5,987 nucleotides of DNA from Planctomycetaceae bacterium (lineage in GTDB: Bacteria > Planctomycetota > Planctomycetia > Pirellulales > Thermoguttaceae). Below are positions 5,886 to 5,987 of the stretch, one piece after another. The DNA lies in assembly GCA_031274045.1 (NCBI GenBank), contig JAISQS010000688.1, forward strand, positions 1 through 5,987, written 5' to 3'. The translations under genes and the position numbers were made by a program. Every line of letters starts with the position of its first letter. Within the stretch, counting starts at the first letter, position 1. A model generated the notes under the pieces. That model was not told the origin of the DNA. It did no database searches and worked only from the letters and a program-made list of their open reading frames with translations.

Positions 5886-5987
5886 TTAAGGCGTAAGTTG
5901 TTTTTTGCTGGTATTTTGCTGCTTTTTTCTGGCGTTTATGATCAGTTGTCGTGTGGTTGGTGACTTATTTCTTTTGTGTTGTGGTGG
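5886..5987 (-). CDS. Possible C-terminal end of a gene cut by the window edge
   Basis: On the minus strand one frame stays open from the window edge for 33 codons to TAA at 5886-5888; the other two minus frames close inside this stretch. The translation ends KKQQNTSKKQLTP and is rich in Lys, Gln, Thr and Asn, like a disordered basic tail. Codons end mostly in A or C, as in the A/C-type blocks of the two genes downstream. No domain is recognisable. An open frame of this length is not rare by chance, so the call is weak. Confidence 0.22.
   Translation of the reverse strand, partial: PPQHKRNKSPTTRQLIINARKKQQNTSKKQLTP

Overview
The window is AT-rich and most likely comes from the chromosome of a Planctomycetota bacterium. 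That is a best guess at about even odds. It rests on a 16S rRNA methyltransferase gene (rsmH) followed on the same strand by a large single-pass membrane protein with C-terminal LysM domains, together with the absence of clear Shine-Dalgarno sequences. The usual ftsL, ftsI and mur neighbours of rsmH are not seen downstream. No rRNA, tRNA or CRISPR array was recognised.

Layout from left to right. Positions 1-293 hold the decayed C-terminal end of a DDE transposase on the plus strand, frameshifted at a conserved residue. Its 3' end runs into a roughly 430-bp imperfect palindrome (202-631) that carries a second small hairpin repeat in its centre. Positions 689-3961 (minus strand) encode a 1090-residue LysM membrane protein. 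Positions 3962-4407 are non-coding and hold a second, shorter copy of the palindromic element (4140-4334). Positions 4408-5478 (minus strand) encode RsmH. Positions 5479-5885 are non-coding and crowded with repeats: a 10-bp tandem array, an orphan copy of the palindrome's outer arm, and a run of three hairpins. A possible C-terminal end of another minus-strand gene enters from the right edge.

Transcription runs right to left: rsmH, then the palindrome, then the LysM gene. If the two genes share a transcript, the palindrome would fold as a long RNA hairpin between them. The LysM protein sits where rsmH-linked clusters in other bacteria carry ftsL. Like FtsL it is predicted to be bitopic, so a cell-envelope or division role is plausible but unproven.

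The main oddities are the related palindromes on both sides of the LysM gene, one nested with a second repeat family, and a block-wise switch of synonymous codon choice inside both genes between codons ending in A/C and codons ending in T/G.
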